In this document: piece after piece, positions 5,368 through 5,912 of the stretch
Layout: each line of letters starts with the position of its first letter
How positions within the stretch are numbered: position 1 is the stretch's first letter
Assembly: GCA_034440595.1 (NCBI GenBank)
Contig: JAWXCH010000541.1
Location: 1 to 5,912, forward strand
From: JAWXCH01 sp034440595
GTDB lineage: Bacteria > Planctomycetota > Planctomycetia > Pirellulales > JALHPA01
Direction: 5' to 3'
Length of the DNA stretch: 5,912 bases
Position numbers and translations under genes: made by a program
The notes under the pieces: generated by a model
Told to the model about the DNA's origin: nothing
Databases searched by the model: none
The model's input: only the letters and a program-made list of their open reading frames with translations

Positions 5368-5787
5368 TTACCTCTTTGCGGTGTCGAGCCGAACGGATAT
5401 CGCCAGCTCGGCAATTCCGGCCTGTTTGCAAGCGTCGTAGACCGCGGCCATTTGACCGTGCGTCGCCAGTTGATCGCCGCGAATCAAGACGTTCAACCGC
5501 TTGTACTGTGCCCGAGCGCTGGTCAGTTGTTGCGTCAGCTCCGTCAGCGTGACGGGCTCTTTGCCGAGTAGGATCGCGCCACTCTGTTGCACGTTGACGA
5601 TCTTGGGATCCGGCGCGGTGGTCGGCTGGCTGGCGGTTGCTACCGTCGGCAGTTTGAGATCCAGGTTGCGTTCTTCTTCAGTGAATTTGGTGGCCACCAT
5701 GAAGAAGATGATCAACACCAGGATCACGTCGATCATTGGCGTCAGATTGATCGCCGGTTCTTCTAGCGGCTGGGTGCGGATCGGCAT
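5368..5787 (-). CDS. exbD: Biopolymer transport protein ExbD/TolR family
   Basis: ExbD works with ExbB in the inner membrane as a proton-driven motor that energises a TonB-like partner. The 139-residue protein has a short cytoplasmic end (MPIRTQPLEEPAIN) and one transmembrane helix, LTPMIDVILVLIIFFMVATKF (15-35). This includes the proton-carrying Asp20, equivalent to Asp25 of E. coli ExbD. A periplasmic domain follows (about 36-139), ending in the usual region LNVLIRGDQLATHGQMAAVYDACKQAGIAELAISV. The length is normal. I start at ATG 5787 rather than TTG 5793, because the ATG gives the typical family N-terminus and a weak GGA lies 9 bases upstream of it. The stop is 4 bases from the start of the toroid protein, so the two are almost certainly one operon. 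Family call is firm; ExbD against TolR is not settled by sequence alone. Confidence 0.95.
   Translation of the reverse strand: MPIRTQPLEEPAINLTPMIDVILVLIIFFMVATKFTEEERNLDLKLPTVATASQPTTAPDPKIVNVQQSGAILLGKEPVTLTELTQQLTSARAQYKRLNVLIRGDQLATHGQMAAVYDACKQAGIAELAISVRLDTAKR
5371..5377 (-). promoter_or_regulatory. Ribosome binding site inside the end of exbD, fixing a TTG start
   Basis: The minus strand reads AAAGAGG, formed by the last sense codons of exbD, then its TAA stop (5370-5368), TCCA, and the TTG at 5363. The seven-base spacing is ideal, and the layout predicts translational coupling of exbD with the toroid protein. The next in-frame ATG (5300) lies inside the first membrane helix and has no ribosome site. 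Confidence 0.7.
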
Positions 5788-5864
5788 GAGCAAGCATCCA
5801 AGTGTTTAGGCAGAGCAATCGAACCAGAATCCCAGAAGCAGCGTCAGTCATTGAGAGACCGCAA

Positions 5865-5912
5865 TCAGGCCGCCTTTTTTCGGCTGGCACGTGCCTGGGC
5901 CGCTTCCTGCAG
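5865..5912 (-). CDS. C-terminal end of an upstream gene, possibly ExbB/TolQ/MotA-type proton channel
   Basis: The minus strand is open from the window edge to a TGA at 5867-5865 and gives LQEAAQARASRKKAA. A charged, alanine-rich cytoplasmic tail like this is common at the end of ExbB/TolQ proteins, and exbB usually sits just before exbD. The stop lies 77 bases before the exbD start. Only 15 codons are visible, so both coding status and identity rest on context. Confidence 0.4.
   Translation of the reverse strand: MQEAAQARASRKKAA

Noticed and set aside
5104..5571. 155-codon plus-strand open frame across the toroid-protein start and exbD
   Set aside because: It lies opposite two well-supported genes and has no recognisable protein features.
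5678..5890. 70-codon minus-strand frame overlapping the exbD start
   Set aside because: It is out of frame with exbD and reads through its N-terminal coding region with no family features. The exbD frame is unambiguous.

Overview
The window looks like chromosomal DNA of a planctomycete, most likely of the Pirellulaceae. The basis is indirect. GC content is moderate, several starts lack a Shine-Dalgarno sequence, a secreted protein is of a type I associate with planctomycetes, and an ExbD gene sits next to a membrane-anchored squalene-cyclase-fold protein. This assignment is an inference; no rRNA or other taxonomic marker is present.

Layout. Bases 1-547 (minus strand) hold the N-terminal part of a UDP-glucose 6-dehydrogenase (ugd), cut by the window edge. 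A 563-base divergent intergenic region (548-1110) follows, with no convincing gene. Bases 1111-2187 (plus strand) encode a 358-residue exported protein of unknown function with a CPCxH motif. It converges on the minus-strand genes across a 174-base spacer rich in inverted repeats. Two short minus-strand genes, 2362-2631 and 2828-3016, both encode TatA-type Tat translocase subunits and are tandem paralogs. Upstream of the second lies a good sigma70-type promoter (TTGACA-N16-TACAAT), preceded by a helically phased hexamer repeat and followed by a terminator-like hairpin just before the start codon.

Bases 3237-5912 (minus strand) form a tight operon, cut at the window edge. In transcription order it holds the last 15 codons of an unseen gene (possibly exbB), exbD (5368-5787), and a 708-residue protein starting 4 bases after the exbD stop. 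That protein has two N-terminal membrane segments, a long Pro/Ala/Thr/Ser/Gly-rich linker and a C-terminal alpha/alpha-toroid (prenyltransferase/squalene-oxidase repeat) domain.

How the genes may work together. The second membrane segment of the toroid protein carries an SxxxH pattern like the Ser16/His20 motif that TonB uses to couple to ExbB/ExbD. With the exbD linkage and the long spacer, it looks like a TonB-style energy transducer whose usual C-terminal domain is replaced by a toroid. This is the most interesting observation here. The TatA pair lies directly downstream but appears to have its own promoter, so a joint role in envelope transport is only suggested by proximity.
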